Notes under the pieces: model-generated | Told to the model about the DNA's origin: nothing | The model's database searches: none | The model's input: only the letters and a program-made list of their open reading frames with translations | Part shown: positions 1-7,257 of the stretch, piece by piece | Position numbering within the stretch: position 1 is the first letter of the stretch | Layout of the letters: each line of letters begins with the position of its first letter | Position numbers and translations under genes: made by a program | From: DATAFT01 sp035544635 | GTDB lineage: Bacteria; Acidobacteriota; Thermoanaerobaculia; Multivoradales; Multivoraceae | Reading direction: 5' to 3' | Assembly (NCBI GenBank): GCA_035544635.1 | Contig: DATKDQ010000234.1 | Location: 1-13,544 of the forward strand | Length of the DNA stretch: 13,544 nucleotides

Positions 1-727
1 CGCACCCCTCGCCGCCCTCGCGCGCCACCACCCTCCCGATCTTCGCCAGCTCGTCCATCAGCGGCTTCTTGGTGTGCAGGCGCCCGGCGGTGTCGACGAT
101 CAGGTGGCTGATGCTGCGCGCGCGCGCCGCCTGGAGCGCGTCGTAGACCACCGCCGCGGAATCGGCGCCCTGCCCCTGGCGAATGACCGGGACGCCGAGC
201 CGCTCGCCCCACACCACGAGCTGCTCGATGGCGGCGGCACGGAAGGTGTCGGCCGCGACCAGCGCCACGCTCTCGCCCAGGTCGAGCGAGCGCCGGGCCA
301 GCTTCGCGATGGAGGTGGTCTTGCCGGAGCCGTTGACTCCGATCACCAGCGTCACCAGCCGCGTGGTCACCGGGATGCGCGCCATCGGCGGCGCGTCGAG
401 CAGCATCACCGCGATCTCGTCGCGCAGGAGCTCGCGCAGGCGCAGCGGATCGGCCAGCTCGCCCGGGCGTAGTCCTGCGCGCAGCCGCTCGATCAGCTCG
501 AGCGAGGCCTCGACGCCGACGTCGGAGGTGATCAGGGCCTCCTCGAGCGCGGCGAGCACCTCCTCCGGCGCCACGCCGCGTCCCTCGAACGCCGCCTCGA
601 TGCGCTCGGTGATCTGGGTGCGCGTCTTGCTGAGGCCCCGGCGCAGCCGGCGCCAGACGCCGCCACGCTCGCCGGCGGCACTCTCCTCCTGCTCCTCGAT
701 CGCGACGTCCGGTCGATCTTTCGCCAT
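1..727 (-). CDS. ftsY: Signal recognition particle receptor FtsY (partial, C-terminus beyond left edge)
   Basis: FtsY is the SRP receptor GTPase that docks SRP-bound ribosomes at the inner membrane for co-translational insertion. The 242 visible residues start with a short charged N-terminus (about 1-25) and an N-domain helical bundle (about 25-110) instead of the long acidic A-domain of E. coli FtsY. The NG GTPase follows: P-loop GVNGSGKTT at 130-138, DTFRAAA at 160-166 and DTAGR at 212-216. The DTFRAAA form and the adjacent sequence fit FtsY better than Ffh, and no M-domain is visible, although the end is missing. Roughly 60-70 residues, including the TKLD-type guanine-specificity motif, lie off the window. 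The ATG at 727 is fixed by an in-frame TAG immediately upstream and a GGGGAGG three bases before it. It lies 101 nt downstream of the HD-GYP gene on the same strand. Confidence 0.95.
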   Translation of the reverse strand, partial: MAKDRPDVAIEEQEESAAGERGGVWRRLRRGLSKTRTQITERIEAAFEGRGVAPEEVLAALEEALITSDVGVEASLELIERLRAGLRPGELADPLRLRELLRDEIAVMLLDAPPMARIPVTTRLVTLVIGVNGSGKTTSIAKLARRSLDLGESVALVAADTFRAAAIEQLVVWGERLGVPVIRQGQGADSAAVVYDALQAARARSISHLIVDTAGRLHTKKPLMDELAKIGRVVAREGGEGC

Positions 728-730
728 CTA

Positions 731-737
731 CCTCCCC
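731..737 (-). promoter_or_regulatory. Ribosome binding site of ftsY
   Basis: On the minus strand this reads GGGGAGG and is followed by TAG and then the ATG of ftsY. The spacing is short (3 nt), but the in-frame TAG rules out any longer reading frame, so this site and the ATG at 727 go together. Confidence 0.6.
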
Positions 738-741
738 TACG

Positions 742-757
742 CGCCGGCGCACCGGCG
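742..757. repeat. Small inverted repeat in the HD-GYP/ftsY intergenic region
   Basis: CGCCGG and CCGGCG form a 6-bp perfect stem with a 4-nt loop, about 15-30 nt upstream of the ftsY start. No T-run follows it on either strand, so it is not a canonical intrinsic terminator. It could be a minor leader hairpin or chance in GC-rich DNA. Nothing else convincing was seen in the 101-nt gap 728-828. Confidence 0.3.
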
Positions 758-828
758 TCTCTCCTTCCTACCGCGAAACCTGAAGCCCCGCAAGCGGAAG
801 GCGGAACAATTCCTCTATCGCGTTGCGC

Positions 829-2634
829 TCAGGTGTAGACGCTCTCGCCGACCACCGCCGCGGCGGAGCGGGCCCGCTCCCGGGGCCGCAGCTCGGACTG
901 CTCCGGGAGCTGAATCTCCTGGGCGAGGTACGCCTTCATGAACGCCTCGACGACCTTCGAGTCGAAGCTGACACCACTCTGCTGGCGGATCCAAGCCACT
1001 GCCTCGGGTGGCGACAGTGGCTCCTGGTAGACGCGCTGGGTGGTCATGGCGTCGAAAGAGTCCGCAACGCTGACGATGCGGGCGGGCAGTGGAATCGCCT
1101 CCCGCCGCAGCCCGTCGGGATAACCGCGGCCGTTCCACTTTTCGTGGTGCCAGCGAATGGCGGGCAGGCTGTAGCTGAGCTGCTCGATCGGCGCCATGAT
1201 CTCCTCGCCGATGATCGGGTGGCGCTTGATCGCCTCGAACTCTTCCTCGGTGAGCGCGTTGCCCTTCTTGAGGATGCGATCGTCGATCCCGATCTTGCCG
1301 ACGTCGTGCACCAGCCCCGCCACCCAGATCTGCTCCTGGAGCTCGGGCGACAGGTCGAGGCGCCGGGCGATGGCGCGGCTGTACGCCGCAACCCGCTCGG
1401 AGTGACCGCGGGTGTAGGGCTCCTTGGCCTCGACCGCCGCCAGCAGGGCGCGGATCGAGCCCACGAACAGCAGGTGGTTCTCCTCGGCGGCGCGCCGCAG
1501 CCGCGCCACCGACTCCTCGACGTGACTCGACATCACGTTGAAGTTCTTCGCCAGGTTGGCGAGCTCGCGGCTGATGCCGGTCTCGGAGACCCGCCCTCCG
1601 AAGTTTCCGGCGGCGATCTCGGCCGAGGTCGACGCCAGCCGCTGGATCGGCAGGCTGAAGAGCTGACTGGCCCCGACCGCGAACACCAGCGCGATCACCA
1701 GCATGAGCAGCGCCGAGACCAGCGTCAGGTTCACGACCTGGCGCGCCGCGCCGAACGCCTCCGACTTCGGTTGCTGCACCACCAGGCCCCAACCCACGTC
1801 ACCGATCGGGCTCACCTGCGCGATCATGCGCTGCTTGCGCTCGCCGATCTCGAGCCAGTGCTCGGAGACGAAGACCGAGGGCCGGCGCACGAAATCGACC
1901 ACCATGGTCGACTCACGCAGCGCCTGCTCGTACGCGGCGTCGGGCTTTTCGGCCCACAGGATCTCGCCCCTGCCGTCGAGCAGGAAGCTCATGGTCTGCC
2001 CTTCGGGACGGAACGGCAGGGTGACCAGCGCGGCGAGGATGATGGCGGGCGACCGCCGTTCGGAAGAGGAGGCCACCTCGGTCACGAGCGCGGCCGGTTG
2101 GCGGTCGGACGAGAGGGCGAGGAACAGGGTCGATCCGGTGCCGGTGTCGAGAGCCTGCTGCACCGCCCGCGAGAGCAGTCCCGCGACCGAGGAGGGCACG
2201 CCGGAAGGTCCGAACTCGCGCCCCTCGTCGAGCAGCAGGACGTGCGGGTACAAGAGATCGGCGTTGCGCGCGGCGAAGGCGCGCAGCGTGTCGTCGATCC
2301 AGCGGTCCCGCGCCGTGGCTGTCAGGTCGCGCCGGGGAATGGAGACCAGCACCGTCCCCAGCTCCGCGAGGCGCCGCCGTCCGGACTCGAGCTTGTTGGC
2401 GAGATCTCCCGACAGGGCCTCGACCCGGTGGGTGAGGCTGACCTGCTCCTGTCTCTCGACCAGCCGCCGGCTCTGCCCGACCGTCGCGAGCGCGGCGATG
2501 ACGAGAGGCAGGCTCCCGTAGATCAGGAGAAAGACGAGGACCAGATTCCTCAGCCGGAGATGGCGGATGCTGGTGAGCCGTTCGGGCATATCCTGCCGCC
2601 CCCCGAGCCTTCGGACTGTGCCCTCAGCAGCCAT
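829..2634 (-). CDS. Membrane sensor with Cache-like extracytoplasmic domain, HAMP and HD-GYP phosphodiesterase domain
   Basis: Probably a c-di-GMP phosphodiesterase controlled by an extracytoplasmic signal. In the 601-residue reading, order is: transmembrane helix (about 28-52), an extracytoplasmic region of about 245 residues with the size and end pattern of a double-Cache (dCache) ligand-binding domain, a second transmembrane helix (about 300-328), HAMP linker (about 322-376) and HD-GYP domain (about 385-570). The HD-GYP metal and catalytic set looks complete: H411, HD at 443-444 (in HDVGKIGI), H472, HH at 496-497, GYP at 504-506 and D525 in VSVAD. It should therefore be active and hydrolyse c-di-GMP to pGpG or GMP, which is family knowledge, not shown here. 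The ligand is unknown. The longest frame starts at ATG 2634, but a near-consensus promoter ends 3 nt before it, so Met16 (ATG at 2589) is the better start (586 residues). It stands alone between aroB and ftsY. Confidence 0.9.
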   Translation of the reverse strand: MAAEGTVRRLGGRQDMPERLTSIRHLRLRNLVLVFLLIYGSLPLVIAALATVGQSRRLVERQEQVSLTHRVEALSGDLANKLESGRRRLAELGTVLVSIPRRDLTATARDRWIDDTLRAFAARNADLLYPHVLLLDEGREFGPSGVPSSVAGLLSRAVQQALDTGTGSTLFLALSSDRQPAALVTEVASSSERRSPAIILAALVTLPFRPEGQTMSFLLDGRGEILWAEKPDAAYEQALRESTMVVDFVRRPSVFVSEHWLEIGERKQRMIAQVSPIGDVGWGLVVQQPKSEAFGAARQVVNLTLVSALLMLVIALVFAVGASQLFSLPIQRLASTSAEIAAGNFGGRVSETGISRELANLAKNFNVMSSHVEESVARLRRAAEENHLLFVGSIRALLAAVEAKEPYTRGHSERVAAYSRAIARRLDLSPELQEQIWVAGLVHDVGKIGIDDRILKKGNALTEEEFEAIKRHPIIGEEIMAPIEQLSYSLPAIRWHHEKWNGRGYPDGLRREAIPLPARIVSVADSFDAMTTQRVYQEPLSPPEAVAWIRQQSGVSFDSKVVEAFMKAYLAQEIQLPEQSELRPRERARSAAAVVGESVYT

Positions 2635-2637
2635 CGC

Positions 2638-2666
2638 AGTATATGAATTTCTCGATGAGCTGACAA
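2638..2666 (-). promoter_or_regulatory. Sigma70-type promoter of the HD-GYP gene
   Basis: On the minus strand, TTGTCA (2666-2661) and TATACT (2643-2638) are separated by exactly 17 nt. Each hexamer matches the housekeeping sigma consensus at 5 of 6 positions, in an AT-rich patch that stands out from the surrounding GC-rich DNA. Transcription would be expected to begin near 2632-2628, at or just inside the first ATG (2634), which would make the ATG at 2589 the translated start with a leader of about 40 nt. Confidence 0.7.
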
Positions 2667-2724
2667 GCGGGCGCCCACCGCGATCATCCTGGGCGCGCCG
2701 ACGACGGGGTGAGCGCCTGCCGAC

Positions 2725-2750
2725 GCGACCGGCTCGCGAGGACCGGTCGC
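2725..2750. repeat. Perfect 8-bp inverted repeat downstream of aroB (possible terminator stem or operator)
   Basis: GCGACCGG (2725-2732) and CCGGTCGC (2743-2750) form a perfect 8-bp stem around a 10-nt spacer that contains the palindrome CTCGCGAG. It lies 47 nt beyond the aroB stop codon and about 59 nt upstream of the -35 box of the HD-GYP promoter. No U-tract follows on the minus strand, so it would be an incomplete intrinsic terminator; an operator for the HD-GYP promoter is the alternative. The rest of the 163-nt gap 2635-2797 shows only the promoter described separately. Confidence 0.45.
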
Positions 2751-2797
2751 AGCCGCCCCGGCGACTCAGGCCGCGCGAGGTGCGGCGACCTGCGCGC

Positions 2798-3937
2798 TCA
2801 GCGTGCCCCGGCGGAGCCGAGGAAGGCGGCGAGCTCGGTTTCGACCTCCCGCCACGACACGTCTTCCATCATCTCGCCGCGCCCGAGCTCGCGCGGCAGC
2901 ACCCACACCAGCGCACCCTCGCGCGCCTTCTTGTCGCGCCGCATCGCCGCGAGGACCGCCGCAGCGCCCACTGCCGGCAGTGGCGGCAGCTCGAGCCGAT
3001 CGAGCAGCCGCTCCAGTCGTTCGCTCTCGGCCGCGCCCAGGCCGCGCCGCCGCGCCAGTCGCAGCGCGAAGCGAACGCCGTGGGCGACCGCCTCGCCGTG
3101 GCGCAGGCCGGAGTAGCCGACCGCAGCTTCGAGGGCGTGCCCGAGCGTATGGCCGAAATTGAGCAGACGTCTTCGATCGGCCTCCCGCGGATCCTCTTCG
3201 ACGATCCGGATCTTGGCTCGCACCGCGGCCGCGACCACCGGCGCCAGCGCCCGCGGATCGCCCGCGAGGAGCGGATCGAGCTCCCGTTCGACCAGCGCGA
3301 GGAGCTCGAGGTCGAGCAGCGCCGCCACCTTCACCACCTCGACCAGGCCCGACGCGAGCTCCGCGCGATCGAGCGTCGTCAGCAGCTCGGTGTCGGCGAT
3401 CACCAGCGCCGGTTGATGGAACGCGCCGATCGTGTTCTTGCCCTCGGGCAGATCGAGCCCGGTCTTCCCTCCCACCGAGGCGTCGACCTGCGCCAGCAGG
3501 GTGGTGGGTATCTGGGCGAGCTCGATCCCACGCAGGAAGCAGGCCGCGACGAAGCCGCCGAGATCGCATACGCTGCCACCGCCGAGCGCGAGCAGGCGGC
3601 TGTCGCGTTTTCCCCCGCGCCGGACCATCTCGCTCCACAGCGCGCCCGCCACCTCGAGCGTCTTGGCCGCCTCGCCGTCGGGGGCGGTGAGCTCCTCGAC
3701 TGCAGTAGCTGCCTCCACCGCTGGCGCGAGAGCGGCGCCGTGGAGCGCCCGCACGCGTGGCGTCGAGAGGACGAAGACCGTGCGCCCGGCGCAAAAGGCG
3801 GCGAGCTCGGCGGCGGCCTCGCGCAGGGCGCCGGCGCCGACCAGCACCTCGTGCTCGACCGGTTGCGCGCCGGGCACGAGGACAGGCAGCCGGTGAAGCC
3901 CCCGGCCACCCCCCCGTCGATCGGCCGGAGCCGCCAC
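2798..3937 (-). CDS. aroB: 3-dehydroquinate synthase
   Basis: Converts 3-deoxy-D-arabino-heptulosonate 7-phosphate to 3-dehydroquinate, the second step of the shikimate pathway, using NAD and a divalent metal in the cytoplasm. The 379 residues match the usual AroB length (about 360). Visible motifs are the NAD-binding GGGSVCDLGGF at 119-129, PTTLLAQVDASVGGKTG at 144-160 with GKN at 166-168, the metal-ligand glutamate E200 in GLVEVVK, H263 and H267 in NFGHTLGHALE, and H280 in RHGEAVAHG. The active-site set therefore appears intact. The start is GTG at 3937, 15 nt after the aspS stop, with GAGGGG 8 nt before it; the first 15 or so residues are not conserved in the family. It is the last gene of hisS-aspS-aroB. 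No shikimate kinase (aroK) is adjacent, although the two genes are often paired. Confidence 0.97.
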   Translation of the reverse strand: MAAPADRRGGGRGLHRLPVLVPGAQPVEHEVLVGAGALREAAAELAAFCAGRTVFVLSTPRVRALHGAALAPAVEAATAVEELTAPDGEAAKTLEVAGALWSEMVRRGGKRDSRLLALGGGSVCDLGGFVAACFLRGIELAQIPTTLLAQVDASVGGKTGLDLPEGKNTIGAFHQPALVIADTELLTTLDRAELASGLVEVVKVAALLDLELLALVERELDPLLAGDPRALAPVVAAAVRAKIRIVEEDPREADRRRLLNFGHTLGHALEAAVGYSGLRHGEAVAHGVRFALRLARRRGLGAAESERLERLLDRLELPPLPAVGAAAVLAAMRRDKKAREGALVWVLPRELGRGEMMEDVSWREVETELAAFLGSAGAR

Positions 3938-3952
3938 GCCGCCCGCCCCTCG

Positions 3953-5767
3953 CTACTCCCGGTTCCGCGGCGGCACGCGAATGCCGAGCTCGGAGAGCTT
4001 CTCGGGGTCGACCGGGGACGGCGCCTGGGTCATCAGGCATACCGCCGATGCCGTCTTGGGAAAGGCGATCACCTCCCGGATGCTCGCCCCGCCGGCGAGG
4101 AGCATCACCAGACGGTCGAGCCCGACCGCGAACCCGCCGTGCGGCGGCGCCCCGTAGCGCAACGCGTCGAGCAGGAAGCCGAAGCGCTCCCGCGCCTCGC
4201 TCGCCGAGATCCCGAGGATGCGGAACACCCGCTCCTGGAGCTCGGGGTCGTGGATACGGATCGATCCACCGGCAAGCTCCACGCCGTTGAGCACGATGTC
4301 GTAGGCGAGCGAGCGCGCGGCGGCGGGGTCGCTGTCGAGCAGCGCCAGGTCGTCGGGATGGGGATGCGTGAAAGGGTGGTGGACGGCCGCGAAGCGTCCC
4401 TCGTCCGGGCTCCACTCGACCAGGGGGAAGTCCGTCACCCACAGCAGGCGATACCCTTCGCGGAAGTGCCCGTATTTCCTCGCCAGCGGCACGCGCAGCT
4501 CGCCCAGCGCGGCGGCGGCTCGCGCCCTCGGCGCCGCCACCAGGACGGCGAGGTCGCCTTCGGCCAGACCCAGCCGTGCCCCGGCGGTCTCGAGCTCGCC
4601 CGCGGTGAGCGCGTCCTTCACCTGGAACTGGAGCGCGCCGTCGCGACGTCGAAGCGTGAGCACTCCCGCGGCGCCGTGAGCCCGCGCCTGCTCCGCCCAC
4701 TCGTCCACCTCGCGCCGGCTCGCGGCCGCCGCACCCGGCACGGCGAGGCCGAGGATCGCTCCGCCCTCCTCGGCGGACTGGCGGAAGGCGCGGAAGCCGC
4801 TCGAGCCGAGCTCGCTCGTGAGGTCCTCGAGCTCGAGCTCGGCGCGAAGGTCGGGCTTGTCGACGCCGTACCGCGCCATCACCTCGGAGTGGGTGCAGCG
4901 CGGAAACGGCGGCTCGACCTCCACCCCCGCGAGCGGGAACAGACGCTTGGTCAGGCCCTCCATCACCGCCATCACGTCGTCGCGGTCGACGAACGACATC
5001 TCGACGTCGATCTGGGAGAACTCGGGCTGGCGATCGGCGCGCAGGTCCTCGTCGCGGAAGCAGCGGCAGATCTGCACGTAGCGCTCGACCCCGGACACCA
5101 TGAGGATCTGCTTGAAGAGCTGTGGCGACTGCGGCAGCGCGAAGAAGCTTCCGCGGTGCACGCGGCTGGGGACCAGGTAGTCGCGTGCGCCTTCCGGCGT
5201 CGATCGCGTGAGGATCGGCGTTTCGACGTGGAGAAAGCCCTCCTGGTCGAAGTAGCGCAGGGTCTCCATCACCACCTGGTGGCGCAGGCGGAGGTTGCGG
5301 GCGAGCTCCTCGCGGCGCAGATCGAGGTAGCGGAAACGCAGCCGGGTCTCCTCGCTCGCCTCCACCGGCCCCTCGAGGTTGAAGGGCAGCGGCTCGCAGC
5401 GCGCCAGGATGCGCCCGGCACTGGCCACCACCTCGAAGGCGCCGGTCGGCATCTTCCGGTTCACCGTCTCCGGTGAGCGCCGCGCCACCTCGCCCTCGAT
5501 CTCCACCACCCACTCGAGACGGGCCCGGTCGAGCGCGGCGACGGCCCCTGGGCTCTGCTCCGGCCGCACCACCACCTGCACCGTGCCGCTCGAGTCGCGC
5601 AGATCGAGGAAGGTCACGCCGCCGTGGTCGCGCCGGCGGCGCACCCACGCCTGGAGCAGCACGCGCGCGCCCACGTCGGCCTCGCCGATCGTCCCGGCGC
5701 CGCGCCGCTTCCTGGCCACCGTCCCCTGCTCCTGCGAACGCTCCATCAGGCCGGCATCCTTGCTCAC
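3953..5767 (-). CDS. aspS: Aspartyl-tRNA synthetase, bacterial type (probably non-discriminating)
   Basis: Class IIb synthetase charging tRNA with aspartate. The 604 residues follow the bacterial plan: OB-fold anticodon-binding domain (about 20-130), motif 1 around 181-200, motif 2 around 234-256 (CRCFRDEDLRADRQPEF), the inserted GAD domain (about 285-425), HPFT at 464-467 and motif 3 at 544-555 (GGFAVGLDRLVM). In the anticodon-binding loop the sequence is RRRRDHGG, with His at 48. That histidine is typical of non-discriminating AspRS, which also makes Asp-tRNA(Asn) for the GatCAB amidotransferase; discriminating enzymes such as that of E. coli have Leu there. The start is GTG at 5767, which overlaps the hisS TGA by 4 nt and has GAGGA five bases upstream; an ATG seven codons inside is less likely. 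aroB follows 15 nt later. Confidence 0.97.
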   Translation of the reverse strand: MSKDAGLMERSQEQGTVARKRRGAGTIGEADVGARVLLQAWVRRRRDHGGVTFLDLRDSSGTVQVVVRPEQSPGAVAALDRARLEWVVEIEGEVARRSPETVNRKMPTGAFEVVASAGRILARCEPLPFNLEGPVEASEETRLRFRYLDLRREELARNLRLRHQVVMETLRYFDQEGFLHVETPILTRSTPEGARDYLVPSRVHRGSFFALPQSPQLFKQILMVSGVERYVQICRCFRDEDLRADRQPEFSQIDVEMSFVDRDDVMAVMEGLTKRLFPLAGVEVEPPFPRCTHSEVMARYGVDKPDLRAELELEDLTSELGSSGFRAFRQSAEEGGAILGLAVPGAAAASRREVDEWAEQARAHGAAGVLTLRRRDGALQFQVKDALTAGELETAGARLGLAEGDLAVLVAAPRARAAAALGELRVPLARKYGHFREGYRLLWVTDFPLVEWSPDEGRFAAVHHPFTHPHPDDLALLDSDPAAARSLAYDIVLNGVELAGGSIRIHDPELQERVFRILGISASEARERFGFLLDALRYGAPPHGGFAVGLDRLVMLLAGGASIREVIAFPKTASAVCLMTQAPSPVDPEKLSELGIRVPPRNRE

Positions 5768-7098
5768 GTAGTTCCTCGCGCCGTCGGTCGCTGCTCCGGC
5801 GGCACCCCCGCGCCGGCGTCGCGCTCACGCCAGCGCCGGATCTCGGCCGCGAGCGTCGGGCCGCGCGCAATCGAGACCTGGTCGGCGGTACGGAAGTCCT
5901 TGATCGTCACATCGCCCCGCTCGAGCTCCCGGTCGCCGAGAAAGGCCACGTAGTCTACGCCCAACTTGTCGGCCCGCCGCAGCGCGGCGCGCATCGAGGC
6001 GCCCCCGAGCTCGGGCACGACGCGCAGCCCCTGGCCGCGCATCTCCTCGGCCAGGCGCAGCAGCTCGAGCGTCGGCGTCTCCCCCGCCGCGACCGCGTAG
6101 AAGAGCGGCTCCCTTCCCGCGCCCTCCTGCGTCTCGGCCGGTAGGATCTCGATCAGGCGGTCCAGCCCGATCGCGAACCCGATCGCCGGCGTGGGGGGCC
6201 CGCCGACCTCCTCGACGAGCTGGTCGTAGCGACCCCCGCCGACGATCGCGTTCTGCGCGCCCAGCTCCGGCGAGACGATCTCGAACACGGTGTGCGTGTA
6301 GTAGTCGAGCCCGCGCACCAGGCGCTGCGCCACTTCGACGTCGACGCCACAGCTCCGGAGCGCGCCGAGAAGGTCGCGGAAGTGCGCGGCGCTCGCTTCA
6401 CTCAGGCTGTCCTCGAGTCGCGGCGCGCCCGCCAGGAGCTCGAGCTCGCTCGGCGACTTGGTGTCGAGGATGCGCAGCGGGTTGGAGTCGAGACGCCGGC
6501 GGCTGTCCTCCCCGAGCTCGGCCGCGCGCGGCAGCAGGTACGCGCGCAGCCGCTCCTGGTAGCGCTCGCGGCTCTCGGCGTCGCCGACGGTGTTGACCAG
6601 CGCCTTGAGGCCGCGGAAGCCAAGCTCCTCGAGGAAGCTCATCAAGAGGAGCACGACCTCGACGTCCGACCACGGTCCGGGATCACCGAGCAACTCCGCG
6701 CCGATCTGCCAGAACTGACGGTAACGCCCCCGCTGCGGGCGTTCGTACCGGAACTGCGGCCCAATGTAGAAGAGACGCACCGGCTGCGGCCACTCGCGCA
6801 TCCCGTGCTCCGCGAAAGCGCGCGCGACCGGCGCCGTCGACTCGGGACGGAGACTCAGACTCTTGCCGCGCTTGTCGGCGAAGGTGTACATCTCCTTGCC
6901 CACGATGTCGGTCGCCTCGCCGATACCGCGCACGAAGAGCTCGGTCTCCTCCACCACGGGCGTGCGGATCTCGGCGAAGCCGTAGCGGGCGAAGATGGCC
7001 CGCGCGGTGGCCTCGACGCGCGCCCACACCTCGGTCTCGGGCGGGAGGAGGTCCCTCATGCCCTTCACCGAGCGCGCCCGGTAGCTTCCGGAAGCCAA
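5764..7098 (-). CDS. hisS: Histidyl-tRNA synthetase
   Basis: Class IIa synthetase that charges tRNA(His). Counting residues from the longest possible start (GTG 7176, 470 residues), it shows KGMRDLLPPE at 38-47, motif 1 around 66-85, motif 2 at about 136-161 (FRYERPQRGRYRQFWQ), the histidine-specific motifs RGLDYYTHTVFE at 288-299 and GGGRYD at 313-318, motif 3 at about 331-341, and the C-terminal anticodon-binding domain (about 356-450). I place the start at TTG 7098 (444 residues), because homologues begin roughly 10-13 residues before the KGMRD-like block. A GAGG lies 10 nt upstream of this TTG, and the residues before it are low-complexity and unlike the family. GTG 7065 or ATG 7059 are alternatives. 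The gene heads hisS-aspS-aroB and is transcribed divergently from the glycosyltransferase gene. No strong promoter was recognised upstream. Confidence 0.95.
   Translation of the reverse strand: MASGSYRARSVKGMRDLLPPETEVWARVEATARAIFARYGFAEIRTPVVEETELFVRGIGEATDIVGKEMYTFADKRGKSLSLRPESTAPVARAFAEHGMREWPQPVRLFYIGPQFRYERPQRGRYRQFWQIGAELLGDPGPWSDVEVVLLLMSFLEELGFRGLKALVNTVGDAESRERYQERLRAYLLPRAAELGEDSRRRLDSNPLRILDTKSPSELELLAGAPRLEDSLSEASAAHFRDLLGALRSCGVDVEVAQRLVRGLDYYTHTVFEIVSPELGAQNAIVGGGRYDQLVEEVGGPPTPAIGFAIGLDRLIEILPAETQEGAGREPLFYAVAAGETPTLELLRLAEEMRGQGLRVVPELGGASMRAALRRADKLGVDYVAFLGDRELERGDVTIKDFRTADQVSIARGPTLAAEIRRWRERDAGAGVPPEQRPTARGTT
5773..5777 (-). promoter_or_regulatory. Ribosome binding site of aspS inside hisS
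   Basis: The minus strand reads GAGGA here, five bases before the GTG at 5767 and inside the last codons of hisS. It supports the GTG start over the internal ATG and indicates translational coupling across the 4-nt overlap. Confidence 0.6.
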
Positions 7099-7245
7099 CG
7101 TAGAAGATCCTCGGATCGGAGAGAGCGCGGCGCCGCGCCCGGAGCAGCAAGCGGCACGACCGGCGCGCGGCAGCACCGCGACTGCCGCCGCGTCGCAGGG
7201 GACGAGAGCTTAGCATGGGCCGCGACCTCGATCGGGGAGGGTCCA

Positions 7246-7251
7246 TACAAT
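7246..7251 (+). promoter_or_regulatory. Possible -10 element of the glycosyltransferase operon
   Basis: TACAAT matches the -10 consensus at 5 of 6 positions and ends 6 nt before GTG 7258, where a transcription start would coincide with the start codon and give a leaderless mRNA. No good -35 hexamer is visible 16-18 nt upstream, so this is tentative. It lies in the 159-nt divergent gap 7099-7257, which otherwise shows only a GGGGAGG at 7234-7240. Confidence 0.3.
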
Positions 7252-7257
7252 GAGCCG

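Noticed and set aside
803..813. Small palindrome GGAACAATTCC downstream of the HD-GYP stop
   Set aside because: Only 4 bp per arm with no partner site or promoter context; this is expected by chance.
823..2646. A 607-codon plus-strand open frame lying opposite the whole HD-GYP gene
   Set aside because: It mirrors the minus-strand gene codon for codon, has a low-complexity Arg/Asp/His/Leu-rich translation with no recognisable motif, and is the usual antisense artefact of high GC3 DNA.
2567..5870. Very long open frames on both strands across aroB and aspS (969 codons plus, 1034 codons minus)
   Set aside because: Stop codons are rare in GC-rich sequence. The translations are Arg/Ala/Gly-rich without motifs, while aroB and aspS in the same span carry complete family signatures.
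7099..7257. Minus-strand promoter for hisS in the divergent gap
   Set aside because: TAAGCT-like and TTGTAT-like hexamers occur but are not spaced 16-18 nt apart, so no supported pair was found.
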